Shown piece by piece: positions 51,136 through 59,986 of a stretch of 64,000 nt of DNA (positions are counted from its first letter, which is position 1; every line of letters begins with the position of its first letter). The notes under the pieces are model-generated. The model saw nothing but the letters and a program-made list of their open reading frames with translations. It had not been told where the DNA came from and ran no database searches. Made by a program: the position numbers and the translations under genes. Source of the DNA: Robiginitalea aestuariiviva (GTDB taxonomy: Bacteria > Bacteroidota > Bacteroidia > Flavobacteriales > Flavobacteriaceae); NCBI RefSeq assembly GCF_029537735.1, contig NZ_JARPUQ010000002.1, forward strand, positions 1,232,240-1,296,239, read 5' to 3'.

Positions 51136-52524
51136 ATGAAAAGAATCGCCGGATTATTTTTCATTGCCCTGCTCTCCGGGGCCATAACCCTGGGGGCCTA
51201 TATTTTGTTTTTTGAACCCCATAGGCCCATCCTGGCCGAGGCCTCAGAGGCCCTTCCGGTATGGCAGGCCAGTACGGCCTCCCCGGCAGCGACTGCTGCG
51301 GCCGACGGGGTAGACTTTACCTATGCCGCTGAAAACACCATAAACGCTGTGGTGCACGTCAAAAACCTGACCCTGAGCCGGGGTTCGGTAAACCTGTTCG
51401 ATTTCCTTTACGGGTATGAAGAGCGGGCCCGCCCACAGGTCGGGACCGGCTCCGGGGTTATCATTTCCCCGGAAGGGTACATCGTGACCAATAATCACGT
51501 CATTGCCCGGGCCACCCAACTGACCGTAACCCTGAACAACAACAAGACCTACGAGGCCAACGTGGTGGGAGTGGACCCGAATTCCGATATCGCCCTTTTG
51601 AAAATACAGGTGGATGAACCCCTGCCCTACCTCACCTTCGGGGATTCGGACCAGGTACACATCGGGGAATGGGTCCTGGCCGTAGGGAACCCCTATAACC
51701 TGACTTCTACCGTAACCGCGGGCATTGTGAGTGCCAAGGCCCGCGACCTGGGGCGCAATCAGTCTTTTATACAGACCGATGCCGCGGTGAACCCCGGGAA
51801 CAGCGGGGGCGCCCTGGTCAACACCAAGGGCCAGCTGGTGGGCATCAACACCGCCATCACTTCCCAGACCGGTTCCTATATCGGGTATTCCTTTGCCGTA
51901 CCCAGCAATATTGCCCGCAAAATCGTGGAAGACCTGCTGGAATACGGGGATGTGCAGAAAGGCATCCTGGGGATCGAATCGCCCCGCCTGGATACGGAAT
52001 ACGCCATCAAAAACGGGATAGACGAAATTGACGGGGTCTATGTAGACGGCATCGAGGAAGATTCCGGGGCCCAGCGGGCCGGCCTGGAACGCGGGGATGT
52101 GATCCGAAGCATCGATGAAGTCCGGATTCGAAAATGGTCGGACCTGGTGGGCTATATAGCCACAAAACGCCCGGGAGATACCGTGGCTGTTGCCCTGGTG
52201 CGCAACGGCAACAAAATGGTAGTACCCGTGGAGGTGCGGGAACGGCAAACCGCGGTGCTTCCGCGCCTGGGGCTTACCGTCAAAAACCTGTCGGACCGGG
52301 ATAAGGAACGCTACGGGGTGAACTCCGGGGTAAAAGTGATCGGTGTACCCGAGACCTTCCGCCGTTACGACCTCACCGACAAAATTATCCTGGCCCTGGA
52401 CGGGCAGCCGGTAAACAATATCGAGGATGCCCAGGAACTCTTCAGCCGCATCTCCCGATACAGCAATACTAGCATCACTATGCTGGACGAAAATGGGCAG
52501 CGCGAGCGCTTTATTTTTCAATAG
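51136..52524 (+). CDS. HtrA/DegQ-family serine protease with two PDZ domains
   Basis: A 462-residue periplasmic protease/chaperone with an N-terminal signal anchor (about 4-25). The catalytic triad is H in T-N-N-H-V-I near 120, D in S-D-I-A-L-L near 152 and S in N-P-G-N-S-G-G-A near 222. PDZ1 covers about 265-365 and PDZ2 about 380-455. Family role: degrades or refolds damaged envelope proteins. Between dapF (divergent) and GAPDH. TAATTTAG at 51107 is a one-mismatch -7 box; an intrinsic terminator follows. Confidence 0.96.
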   Translation: MKRIAGLFFIALLSGAITLGAYILFFEPHRPILAEASEALPVWQASTASPAATAAADGVDFTYAAENTINAVVHVKNLTLSRGSVNLFDFLYGYEERARPQVGTGSGVIISPEGYIVTNNHVIARATQLTVTLNNNKTYEANVVGVDPNSDIALLKIQVDEPLPYLTFGDSDQVHIGEWVLAVGNPYNLTSTVTAGIVSAKARDLGRNQSFIQTDAAVNPGNSGGALVNTKGQLVGINTAITSQTGSYIGYSFAVPSNIARKIVEDLLEYGDVQKGILGIESPRLDTEYAIKNGIDEIDGVYVDGIEEDSGAQRAGLERGDVIRSIDEVRIRKWSDLVGYIATKRPGDTVAVALVRNGNKMVVPVEVRERQTAVLPRLGLTVKNLSDRDKERYGVNSGVKVIGVPETFRRYDLTDKIILALDGQPVNNIEDAQELFSRISRYSNTSITMLDENGQRERFIFQ

Positions 52525-52547
52525 CCCTTTACGATATTCGCAATATG

Positions 52548-52573
52548 ACCCGCCCTATCCGGCGGGTTTTTAT
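52548..52573 (+). terminator. Intrinsic terminator of the HtrA gene
   Basis: Stem ACCCGCC / GGCGGGT with a 6-base loop, followed by T residues, 24 bases after the stop codon. Confidence 0.88.
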
Positions 52574-52599
52574 TATTCTGAAAATTTATATTACGAAAA

Positions 52600-52636
52600 C
52601 GTTTGAAATGTATAATTTTGCCCCGAATTTCAAACG
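52600..52636. promoter_or_regulatory. Perfect 10-bp inverted repeat flanking the GAPDH -7 box
   Basis: CGTTTGAAAT (52600-52609) and ATTTCAAACG (52627-52636) are exact inverse complements separated by 17 bases. The spacer contains the -7 element TAATTTTG (52613-52620). The spacing between arm centres is 27 bases. The layout suits an operator for a repressor that blocks RNA polymerase at the start site; no cognate regulator is identified. Confidence 0.6.
52613..52620 (+). promoter_or_regulatory. -7 promoter element TAATTTTG of GAPDH
   Basis: An exact TAnnTTTG match, 25 bases before the ATG at 52646, within an inverted repeat. No TTG at the usual -33 distance; TTA at 52591 is the closest. Confidence 0.6.
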
Positions 52637-52645
52637 CCTTACCCT

Positions 52646-54094
52646 ATGAGCCCGAACAGCTATGAAAAGGAGCTGGCCTTCCAGGCAGACCGCCGGAAAG
52701 CGACCACCGAATTCATCAAAATCGTAAGCGACCTCTGGTACGACAAAGCCATTGAGGTAGTCCTGTTCAAAAATCAGATTATTGACCGGAATGTCAGTGA
52801 GATCATCAACCTCCATGAATACGCCGGGCAGTTTGTGCAAAAACCCATTTCCATCTTTGATTCGGTGGAAATCCTGCGCGCCATAGGGGACATCCAGATG
52901 CCACCCTCCAAGCTGGACATCGGGAAACTCACCTACGAATACCATTCGGACGACAACAGCAATTACCACGACGCCAAGGCCTTTGTACTGGACAAGCTCA
53001 AGGATGCCTCACAGACCCCTGAAATTGCCCCCAAGGATGTGATCCTCTATGGCTTTGGGCGTATCGGGCGCATCCTGGCCCGGGAACTGATGGCCAAGAC
53101 CGGGAAGGGCAGCCAGCTGCGGCTTCGGGCCGTGGTGACCCGCGGCAGCCTGGATAAGGAAATCCTGGAGAAACGCGCCATGCTGCTGCGTACAGATTCC
53201 GTGCACGGCCCCTTCTCCGGAACGGTGGAAGTGCATCCGGACATCCCGGCCTTACAGATTAACGGGACCACGGTCCATATGATCTCGGCTTCCGACCCCG
53301 CAGCGATCGACTATACGGAATACGGGATTGCCGATGCCTTGCTGATTGACAATTCCGGGGCCTTCCGGGATGCGGAGAGCCTGGGACGCCACCTGCAGGC
53401 CAAAGGGGTTTCCAGGGTATTGCTAACCGCCCCGGGGAAAGGTATCCCCAACGTGGTCCACGGGGTAAACCATATGGAGGTAGACCCCCAAGAAACTAAA
53501 ATCGTATCCGCGGCCTCCTGTACCACCAACGCCATCACCCCCATCCTGAAGGTGGTGGAAGACTCCCTCGGAATCCGCAAAGGCCACCTGGAAACCATCC
53601 ATGCCTATACCAACGACCAAAATCTGGTAGACAACATCCACAGCAAATACCGCCGCGGCAGGGCGGCCGCGATGAATATGGTGATTACCGAAACCGGGGC
53701 CGGCAAAGCCGTGGCCAAAGCCCTGCCTTCCCTGGAAGGCAAGCTCACCTCCAATGCCATCCGGGTTCCGGTTCCCAACGGCTCCCTGGCCATCCTGAAT
53801 CTGGAAGTAAAGACTAAAACCACTGCGGAAAGCCTGAATACGATTATCAAGAAATACGCCCTGGAGGGCGACCTGGTGGAACAGATCAAATATTCCCTGA
53901 GCAACGAACTGGTGTCTTCCGATATTATCGGCACCTCGGCCCCGGCCATTTACGACAGCCGGGCCACCCTGGTAGCCCCGGATGGGAAGGGCCTGGTACT
54001 CTACATCTGGTACGACAACGAATTCGGATACGCCCACCAGGTGATCCGCCTGGCCAAGTATATTGCCAAAGTGCGGCGGTATACCTATTACTAA
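52646..54094 (+). CDS. gap: Glyceraldehyde-3-phosphate dehydrogenase, N-terminally extended form
   Basis: Phosphorylating GAPDH of glycolysis or gluconeogenesis. The 482-residue protein is about 145 residues longer than classical GAPDH because of an N-terminal extension (1-125) of helical character. The Rossmann motif Y-G-F-G-R-I-G-R-I-L lies near 134, the catalytic Cys in S-A-A-S-C-T-T-N-A-I-T-P at residue 292, and Y-D-N-E-F-G-Y near 468 is the C-terminal signature. Extended forms are known in Bacteroidetes. Coenzyme preference cannot be told by eye. Single gene with an unusual promoter. Confidence 0.96.
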   Translation: MSPNSYEKELAFQADRRKATTEFIKIVSDLWYDKAIEVVLFKNQIIDRNVSEIINLHEYAGQFVQKPISIFDSVEILRAIGDIQMPPSKLDIGKLTYEYHSDDNSNYHDAKAFVLDKLKDASQTPEIAPKDVILYGFGRIGRILARELMAKTGKGSQLRLRAVVTRGSLDKEILEKRAMLLRTDSVHGPFSGTVEVHPDIPALQINGTTVHMISASDPAAIDYTEYGIADALLIDNSGAFRDAESLGRHLQAKGVSRVLLTAPGKGIPNVVHGVNHMEVDPQETKIVSAASCTTNAITPILKVVEDSLGIRKGHLETIHAYTNDQNLVDNIHSKYRRGRAAAMNMVITETGAGKAVAKALPSLEGKLTSNAIRVPVPNGSLAILNLEVKTKTTAESLNTIIKKYALEGDLVEQIKYSLSNELVSSDIIGTSAPAIYDSRATLVAPDGKGLVLYIWYDNEFGYAHQVIRLAKYIAKVRRYTYY

Positions 54095-54228
54095 GGGTTG
54101 CGGGGATTTGGCGGAAAGTATTGGCGACATGAACCAAGCGGGCGAATTCCTCGTATATGTTTTAGAAATTGCACCGAATGAAGTACTTTAGCCCCACCTT
54201 GAATCGCAAAACCCCAGTTTTTTCCGCC

Positions 54229-54837
54229 ATGAAATTCAGCACCTTATTCCTATTTGCGGCACTTTTCGGAATGACCCTGGCACAGGCCCAGGATGCGGAC
54301 GACACCTCCCTGGACGGGGGCACCATTGAAAGCCAGTTCGAATATATCTTTGACCGGTCGGGCAACTACAGTGCGGAGGGCAGGCGATATGAGGTGGTAC
54401 GCGCCATTTCCCTGGACAAACTGCGGAACAATGTGCTGGACAGCCTGAATGCGGCCCGCCGCGGGGCAACGGAATTGCAGGCTACCATCAGCAACCAGCA
54501 GGCTACCATCACCGACCTGAATTCGAAGCTGGAGGACACCACGGCCCGGCTTACGGAGGTTACGGAAGAAAAAGACAGCATGTCCTTCTTCGGGGCCCAG
54601 TTGTCCAAGGCCACCTATAATATCATCTTGTGGACCATCATCATAGGGCTGACCCTATTGTTGTTTTTCTTCATCTACAGGTTCCGCAGCAGCAATACCC
54701 TGACCCAGGAGGCCAAGTCCAAACTGGCAGACCTGGAACTGGAATACGAAAACCACCGGCGCCGGGCACTGGAGCGGGAGCAACGCATCAGCCGACAGTT
54801 GCAGGACGAGATCAACAAATACAAGAAGGGGAAATAA
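54229..54837 (+). CDS. Membrane protein with coiled coils, upstream of trmD
   Basis: A 202-residue protein with a signal peptide (M-K-F-S-T...A-Q-A-Q), an exported part of about 100 residues with coiled-coil (A-T-E-L-Q-A-T-I-S-N-Q-Q near 85), one transmembrane helix (about 125-148) and a cytoplasmic charged coiled-coil tail to the end. The ATG at 54229 opens a normal signal peptide, whereas the upstream TTG at 54169 does not. Genes in this position are sometimes annotated as tRNA methyltransferase by association with trmD; no methyltransferase motif is present here. Function unknown. Confidence 0.83.
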   Translation: MKFSTLFLFAALFGMTLAQAQDADDTSLDGGTIESQFEYIFDRSGNYSAEGRRYEVVRAISLDKLRNNVLDSLNAARRGATELQATISNQQATITDLNSKLEDTTARLTEVTEEKDSMSFFGAQLSKATYNIILWTIIIGLTLLLFFFIYRFRSSNTLTQEAKSKLADLELEYENHRRRALEREQRISRQLQDEINKYKKGK

Positions 54838-54846
54838 TCCCGCACG

Positions 54847-55290
54847 ATGCGCATAGCCCAGGCCACCCTTCAGGATTTGGACCTCTTGGTCCCCCTGCTG
54901 GACGGGTACCGGGTGTTCTACAAGCAGCCGTCCGATAAACGGGCCGGCCGCAGTTTTCTCCGGGCGCGGCTTCAGGCCGGAGATTCTACTATATTCCTGG
55001 CACAGGATGGCAATGCAGCCATCGGGTTTACACAACTCTATCCTTCTTTTTCCACGGTGAGCCTTTGCCCGGTCTATATCCTGAACGATTTATTTGTCCT
55101 GCCAGGTGCCCGCGGCAAGGGTGTTGGCGCAGCCTTACTAACCTACGCCCAGCAATGGTGCCGGCAACGGGGCGGAAAAGGCCTGGCCCTGGAAACCGCT
55201 GTGGACAATCCGGCCCGGCAACTCTATGAGCGCCTGGGGTGGCAGAAGGATACGCATTGTTTTCACTATTTTTGGATCGCCAACCCGTAG
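54847..55290 (+). CDS. GNAT family N-acetyltransferase
   Basis: A 147-residue acetyltransferase. Motif A is [12 protein letters not shown] near residue 88, and L-Y-E-R-L-G-W near 122 is the usual C-terminal motif. L-N-D-L-F-V-L-P gives the beta-4 strand. It starts nine bases after the membrane protein gene and stops five bases before the trmD start, suggesting a single operon ending with trmD. Acceptor unknown. Confidence 0.92.
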   Translation: MRIAQATLQDLDLLVPLLDGYRVFYKQPSDKRAGRSFLRARLQAGDSTIFLAQDGNAAIGFTQLYPSFSTVSLCPVYILNDLFVLPGARGKGVGAALLTYAQQWCRQRGGKGLALETAVDNPARQLYERLGWQKDTHCFHYFWIANP

Positions 55291-55295
55291 TGTCC

Positions 55296-55976
55296 ATGCG
55301 CATCGATATTGTTACCGTCCTTCCCGAACTCCTGGAGAGCCCATTTTCAGCCTCCATTATGCAACGCGCTATCGACAAGGGCTTGGTGGAAGTGCATTTC
55401 CACCAACTGCGCGACTATGCCGCCAATGCCTACAAACAGGTAGACGACTACCCATTTGGTGGCGGGGCCGGGATGGTCCTTATGGCGGAACCCATCGATA
55501 AATGCCTTACGGAACTCACCGCCCAGCGCTCCTACGACGAGATCATCTATATGACGCCCGATGGGGAGCCCCTGAGGCAACCTTTGGTGAACCGGCTTTC
55601 CCTGACCGAAAATTTGCTGATCCTCTGCGGGCACTACAAGGGGGTGGACCAGCGCATCCGCGATTTGTGGGTAACCCGTGAAATTTCCATTGGGGATTAT
55701 GTGCTATCCGGCGGGGAATTGGGGGCGGCCGTGCTGAGTGATGCCATAGTGCGCCTGCTACCCGGGGTACTGGGAGACGAAACCTCCGCCCTGACCGATA
55801 CCTTCCAGGACAACCTGCTGGCCCCGCCCGTCTATACCCGCCCCAGGGTCTTTAAGGGGATGGAAGTCCCGCCTGTACTGACCAGCGGGCATGCCGCCAA
55901 GATCGATGCCTGGCGGGAGCAACAAGCCTTTGACCGCACGCGGGAGCGCCGACCGGACCTGCTGGATGAGGCCTGA
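55296..55976 (+). CDS. trmD: tRNA (guanine-37-N1)-methyltransferase TrmD
   Basis: Methylates G37 of tRNAs, preventing frameshifts. At 226 residues it is of normal size and has the trefoil-knot signature L-C-G-H-Y-K-G-V-D-x-R near 110 and [13 protein letters not shown] near 131. The start at 55296 begins with [10 protein letters not shown] as in the family; the longer frame overlaps the acetyltransferase gene. rplS follows with its own promoter, the usual neighbour. Confidence 0.98.
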   Translation: MRIDIVTVLPELLESPFSASIMQRAIDKGLVEVHFHQLRDYAANAYKQVDDYPFGGGAGMVLMAEPIDKCLTELTAQRSYDEIIYMTPDGEPLRQPLVNRLSLTENLLILCGHYKGVDQRIRDLWVTREISIGDYVLSGGELGAAVLSDAIVRLLPGVLGDETSALTDTFQDNLLAPPVYTRPRVFKGMEVPPVLTSGHAAKIDAWREQQAFDRTRERRPDLLDEA

Positions 55977-56002
55977 GCCCTTCCAAAATCTTCCGAAAAT
56001 GC

Positions 56003-56032
56003 TTGCGGGTTGCGAATTATCGCTTATTTTTG
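56003..56032 (+). promoter_or_regulatory. rplS promoter: TTG, 19-base spacer, TATTTTTG
   Basis: TTG at 56003-56005, then 19 bases, then the exact -7 element TATTTTTG at 56025-56032. This is the textbook Bacteroidetes spacing and the best complete promoter in the window. Transcription should start near 56037. Confidence 0.8.
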
Positions 56033-56036
56033 CACA

Positions 56037-56101
56037 CGATTTCGGATCAACCTCTGACGAGGTACGTGCATGTTGATTCGGATTAACCTCAATGAGATAA
56101 C
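56037..56101 (+). promoter_or_regulatory. Structured rplS leader, candidate L19 autoregulatory element
   Basis: The 65-base 5' leader can form an 11-bp helix between 56041-56051 and 56072-56082, with two G-U pairs and a small inner CTC/GAG hairpin at 52-61. The motif TCGGATyAACCTC occurs twice, at 56042 and 56078, 36 bases apart. The second copy lies just before the ATG. Leader structures for bL19 have been described in Flavobacteria (family knowledge, not checked); this is probably such an element. Confidence 0.6.
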
Positions 56102-56452
56102 ATGGAATCCTTAATCAATTTTGTAGAGAGCGAATTCATCAGCCGGAAAGATTTCCCGGAATTTTCTGCCGGAGATACCATTACGGTGTACTATGAAATC
56201 AAGGAAGGCGAAAAGACACGGACCCAGTTCTTCCGCGGAGTGGTTATTCAGCGGCGCGGCAGCGGAGCTACCGAAACCTTTACCATCCGTAAGATGAGCG
56301 GTACCGTGGGTGTGGAGCGGATCTTCCCGATCAACATGCCCGCCCTGCAAAAAATTGAAATCAACAAACGCGGAAAAGTACGCCGGGCGCGTATCTTCTA
56401 CTTCCGCGGGCTCACCGGGAAAAAGGCACGTATTAAAGAAGTGCGTTCCTAA
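56102..56452 (+). CDS. rplS: 50S ribosomal protein L19
   Basis: Ribosomal protein bL19 at the 30S-50S interface. The 116-residue length is normal. F-S-A-G-D-T-I-T-V-Y-Y near 25, F-R-G-V-V-I-Q-R-R-G-S-G near 48, F-P-I-N-M-P near 80 and R-R-A-R-I-F-Y-F-R-G-L-T-G-K-K-A-R-I near 98 are conserved. It has its own promoter, a structured leader and a strong terminator. Confidence 0.98.
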   Translation: MESLINFVESEFISRKDFPEFSAGDTITVYYEIKEGEKTRTQFFRGVVIQRRGSGATETFTIRKMSGTVGVERIFPINMPALQKIEINKRGKVRRARIFYFRGLTGKKARIKEVRS

Positions 56453-56471
56453 TCCGGGTTCAATCAAATTC

Positions 56472-56504
56472 AAAAACCCTGCAGCCAAGCTGCAGGGTTT
56501 TTTT
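56472..56504 (+). terminator. Strong intrinsic terminator of rplS
   Basis: 13-bp stem AAAAACCCTGCAG / CTGCAGGGTTTTT with a 5-base loop and T residues. The A-rich left flank may let it also stop transcription coming from the convergent ornithine aminotransferase gene. Confidence 0.92.
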
Positions 56505-56579
56505 GTGGATGGTTACAGGGGCACCCCCTCCCGCCCGCAGACAAGATCGGAAACTCCCCTGCAAACGGCAATCAGGATA

Positions 56580-57857
56580 TCAGGGCTTTTTAAACTCAAG
56601 CAGGGTCTTGCGGATAATACCCACACATTCCTCCAGCTCTGCCTCCGTCATAACCAAGGGCGGGGCGAACCGGATAATGTTGCCGTGGGTAGGCTTGGCC
56701 AGCAGCCCGTTTTCTTTCAGGGCCATGCAAATTTCCCAGGCGGTGGAGCTGTCTTCGGTGTCGTCTATGACAATGGCATTCAACAGGCCTTTTCCGCGTA
56801 CCAGCCTTACCCAATGGGTTTCGGCAATGATTTCTGCAATCTGTGCCCGGAACTTTTCCCCTAGTTTTCGGGCCCGTTGGGCCAGGTCTTCATCGCGGAC
56901 TACGTCTAAGGCAGCCATGGCCACGGCACAGGCCAGGGGGTTCCCGCCAAAGGTAGAACCGTGGTTGCCGGGGCGGATGACTTCCATAATCTCCTTTCGG
57001 GCCAGGACGGCGGACACCGGGAACACGCCTCCGGAAATAGCCTTCCCAAGGATCAGGACATCGGGTTTAACCTGGGGCGTGCCGCTGCATTGCCCTTTGG
57101 GGCAGCTGCAATTCCCACAGGAGGCCAGCAAACGGCCGGTACGGGCAATACCCGTCTGCACCTCGTCCGCAATAAGCAACACATTGTGCGCCTTACAAAT
57201 CTTGTGCGCCTGTTCCAGGTAATTGTCGTCCGGCACATAAACCCCGGCTTCCCCCTGAATGGGTTCTACCAGGAAGGCGGCCACATGTTCGTCCATAGCT
57301 GCCTCCAGGGCTTCCAGGTCGTTATACCGGATGGAGACCATCCCGGGGGTAAACGGCCCGAAATTCTCGGTCGCCACAGGGTCGTTGGAAGCGGAAATGA
57401 TGCTGATGGTGCGCCCGTGAAAATTATTCTGGCACACGATGATCTTGGCCTTGCCGGCCGGGATGCCCTTTTTTTCGTACCCCCATTTCCGGGCCAGTTT
57501 GATGGCGGTTTCCACAGCCTCGGCCCCGGTGTTCATGGGCAGGACCTTATCGAAGCCGAAATATTCACAAAGATACTTTTCGTATCGCCCCAGCTGGTCG
57601 TTGTAAAAGGCGCGGGAGGTCAGGGTAAGTTTTTGCGCCTGGGCAGTCAGGGCCTCCACAATACGCGGGTGACAGTGCCCCTGGTTTACCGCGGAATAGG
57701 CCGACAGGAAATCGTAATACCGGCGCCCTTCCACATCCCAGACAAAAACCCCTTCGCCCCTGCTGAGTACCACGGGCAGCGGGTGGTAGTTTTGAGCCCC
57801 GTACCGGGCTTCCAAAGCCATGGCTTCGGCTGAATGTTGTTTTTCCACAACTGACAT
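56580..57857 (-). CDS. rocD: Ornithine-oxo-acid aminotransferase with a Cys-rich insertion
   Basis: PLP transaminase converting ornithine to glutamate semialdehyde. The 425-residue class-III aminotransferase has G-A-E-A-V-E-T-A near 105, D-E-V-Q-T-G with the PLP-ring Asp near 228, and the Schiff-base Lys in [10 protein letters not shown] near 270. Between these is an insertion with four Cys in [11 protein letters not shown], absent from typical family members such as Bacillus RocD, and probably a metal site; some flavobacterial homologues may have it too. A TACCTTTA box at 57926 is a near -7 match. Confidence 0.93.
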   Translation of the reverse strand: MSVVEKQHSAEAMALEARYGAQNYHPLPVVLSRGEGVFVWDVEGRRYYDFLSAYSAVNQGHCHPRIVEALTAQAQKLTLTSRAFYNDQLGRYEKYLCEYFGFDKVLPMNTGAEAVETAIKLARKWGYEKKGIPAGKAKIIVCQNNFHGRTISIISASNDPVATENFGPFTPGMVSIRYNDLEALEAAMDEHVAAFLVEPIQGEAGVYVPDDNYLEQAHKICKAHNVLLIADEVQTGIARTGRLLASCGNCSCPKGQCSGTPQVKPDVLILGKAISGGVFPVSAVLARKEIMEVIRPGNHGSTFGGNPLACAVAMAALDVVRDEDLAQRARKLGEKFRAQIAEIIAETHWVRLVRGKGLLNAIVIDDTEDSSTAWEICMALKENGLLAKPTHGNIIRFAPPLVMTEAELEECVGIIRKTLLEFKKP

Positions 57858-58014
57858 AACGTTGCTTTTTCAAATTAAACCATAACCATTCCTGCTTAAG
57901 GAGAGAAATCATCCGGGAAGTGGGCTAAAGGTACAAATTCTCCCCGGGATCGCGGTATCCCCAACATGTATTGAATGCGAAGCTTTCCAGCCTGCTGCGT
58001 CCCAAAAAAGAACG

Positions 58015-58022
58015 TATTTTTG
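58015..58022 (+). promoter_or_regulatory. -7 element TATTTTTG, four bases before the rlmD start
   Basis: An exact TAnnTTTG match separated from the ATG at 58027 by CGCC, the same geometry as for smpB and ribD. A leaderless or nearly leaderless mRNA is predicted. Confidence 0.72.
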
Positions 58023-58026
58023 CGCC

Positions 58027-59442
58027 ATGCGTAAACGAAAAAACCTTCCGGAATTCGGGAAGCTACAAGTAACCGGGGCTGGAAGCCGGGGCAAGTCCAT
58101 CGCCAAAGCGCCAGATGGCCGGGTGGTATTATTACAGGGTGCCGTACCCGGCGACACGGTCCGGGCCCAGGTTTATAAAAAACGGAAAGGGTTTTACGAA
58201 GCCCGGGTACTGGAAGTCCTGGAACCCTCTCCCCACCGCATCGCCCCCAGATGCAGGCATTTTGGTACCTGCGGGGGTTGCAAGTGGCAGCATATGGCAT
58301 ACCAGGAGCAATTGCGGCACAAGGCGGAGGAGGTCGAAAACAACCTGAGGCGTATCGGGAAGGTGGATCTCCCCGACATCCTGCCTATCCTTCCGGCCCC
58401 GGAAACCTTCCATTACCGCAATAAAATGGAATTCTCCTTCTCCTGCAACCGCTGGCTGGAGCCCTGGGTAGTGGAACAGGGCAAACCCCTGGAACACCGC
58501 AACGGCCTGGGGTTGCATATTCCGGGTATGTGGGACAAAATCCTGGACCTTGAAGAGTGCTATTTACAGGCCGCACCGTCTGACCACATTCGCCTGGCCA
58601 TCCGAAATTTTGCCCTGGAGCACGGCTACAGCTTCTTTGACCCCCGCAGCCAGCAAGGCCTGCTGCGCACCCTGATGATCCGCAATACCGATGCCGGGGA
58701 TTTTATGGTGCTGATACAGTTTGGGGAAGACGACCCGCAGCGGCGGAACCCCCTGCTGGATTATCTGGTGGCTGCTTTCCCGGAGATCAAATCCCTGTAT
58801 TATGTGGTCAACCAAAAAGGCAACGACACCCTCTATGACCTGGAACTGACCTGCTATCATGGAGAGCCACATATCACAGAGGTCATGGAAGACCTCCGGT
58901 TCCGTATTACGCCCAAATCGTTCTATCAGACCAATTCGCGCCAGGCCCTGGAGTTGTACCGGGTGGTGCGACGCATGGCCGGCCTGAGCGGGGAGGAATG
59001 GGTGTATGATCTGTATACCGGCCTGGGGACCATCGCCCAGTTTGTGGCCCGTCAGGCCCGGGGCATAGTTGGCATTGAAGCCGTGCCCGAGGCGATTGAG
59101 GCGGCCAGGATCAATGCAAAGGAAAACGGCATTGAAAACATCTCCTTTTTTGCCGGGGATATGAAATCCCTGTTCACCGATGCCTTTGTGGCCGAACACG
59201 GGAAGCCCGACGTCGTCATCACAGACCCCCCAAGGGACGGGATGCACAAGGATGTAGTGGCCCAGTTGCTTAAGCTGTCCCCCAGTCGTATTGTGTATGT
59301 GAGCTGTAATAGTGCCACACAGGCCAGGGACCTGGCCTTAATGGACGAGACCTACCGGGTGGTGGAAGTGCAACCCGTGGATATGTTCCCCCACACCCAT
59401 CACGTGGAAAATGTTGTACTTTTACAACGCAAGGCCCCCTAA
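58027..59442 (+). CDS. rlmD: 23S rRNA (uracil-C5)-methyltransferase, RlmD/RumA type
   Basis: Makes m5U in rRNA. The 471-residue protein has an N-terminal TRAM domain (about 12-72), an Fe-S cluster motif with Cys in C-R-H-F-G-T-C-G-G-C near 75-85, and a class I SAM domain with D-L-Y-T-G-L-G-T near 330. The catalytic Cys is in V-Y-V-S-C-N-S near 426, with D-P-P-R-D-G near 400. Choice of U1939 over U747 or tRNA U54 is by family resemblance. The first gene of a run with two envelope proteins. Confidence 0.93.
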   Translation: MRKRKNLPEFGKLQVTGAGSRGKSIAKAPDGRVVLLQGAVPGDTVRAQVYKKRKGFYEARVLEVLEPSPHRIAPRCRHFGTCGGCKWQHMAYQEQLRHKAEEVENNLRRIGKVDLPDILPILPAPETFHYRNKMEFSFSCNRWLEPWVVEQGKPLEHRNGLGLHIPGMWDKILDLEECYLQAAPSDHIRLAIRNFALEHGYSFFDPRSQQGLLRTLMIRNTDAGDFMVLIQFGEDDPQRRNPLLDYLVAAFPEIKSLYYVVNQKGNDTLYDLELTCYHGEPHITEVMEDLRFRITPKSFYQTNSRQALELYRVVRRMAGLSGEEWVYDLYTGLGTIAQFVARQARGIVGIEAVPEAIEAARINAKENGIENISFFAGDMKSLFTDAFVAEHGKPDVVITDPPRDGMHKDVVAQLLKLSPSRIVYVSCNSATQARDLALMDETYRVVEVQPVDMFPHTHHVENVVLLQRKAP

Positions 59443-59455
59443 AACCTGCTTATCT

Positions 59456-59986
59456 ATGCGCCTGAAAACGTACAGGGCCACGGCCCTGAAAATGTTTGTT
59501 TTTTTGTTCGCCCTGCTGGCCCTCCCGCTTTTTATGGGGTGTGAAAAGGACGATATCTGTGTGGATGGGGACACCCCCTTGCTGGTTATCCGGTTTTATG
59601 ATATGGCAAACCCCGGAACCCCCATGGCGGTAAACCGGCTCCGGGTAGTAGGCGCCGGGCAAGCCGACCCCGTAGACACCTTTACAGACCGCTCCAATCT
59701 GGATTCCATCGCGATTCCCCTGCGTTTGGATGCCCAGCGTACCAGTTTCGCCTTTATCCAGGATTCGGAAGACAGCGACGGCCAGGACCTAGGCAATCCG
59801 GACACCCTGCACTTCGATTATGAACTCCTGGAAGTTTATGTGTCCCGGGCCTGTGGTTTTGTAGGGCAGTATGAAGGGTTAAGCGCTACCCTGGAAGCAG
59901 ATGGCACCCCCTGGATCGATAGCGTACATGTCAATATCCCCTCGGTTACAAATATGCAGCTAGCTCATGTCTCGATTTTTCATTAA
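59456..59986 (+). CDS. DUF6452-like lipoprotein
   Basis: A 176-residue lipoprotein with signal peptide (L-A-L-P-L-F-M-G-C). The mature start C-E-K-D-D-I-C-V-D-G and the beta-sandwich-like strands, such as L-L-V-I-R-F-Y-D near 43 and L-H-F-D-Y-E-L near 122, match DUF6452 as seen downstream of rlmD in Flavobacteria. The start at 59456 is chosen by the signal peptide; an upstream in-frame ATG overlaps rlmD. The 3' end overlaps the DUF6048 gene by 20 bases. Function unknown; family name from memory. Confidence 0.82.
   Translation: MRLKTYRATALKMFVFLFALLALPLFMGCEKDDICVDGDTPLLVIRFYDMANPGTPMAVNRLRVVGAGQADPVDTFTDRSNLDSIAIPLRLDAQRTSFAFIQDSEDSDGQDLGNPDTLHFDYELLEVYVSRACGFVGQYEGLSATLEADGTPWIDSVHVNIPSVTNMQLAHVSIFH

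Noticed and set aside
54229-54837. tRNA (guanine-N1)-methyltransferase annotation for the gene before trmD
   Set aside because: The protein is a signal-peptide, one-helix, coiled-coil membrane protein without methyltransferase motifs; the real TrmD is at 55296-55976.
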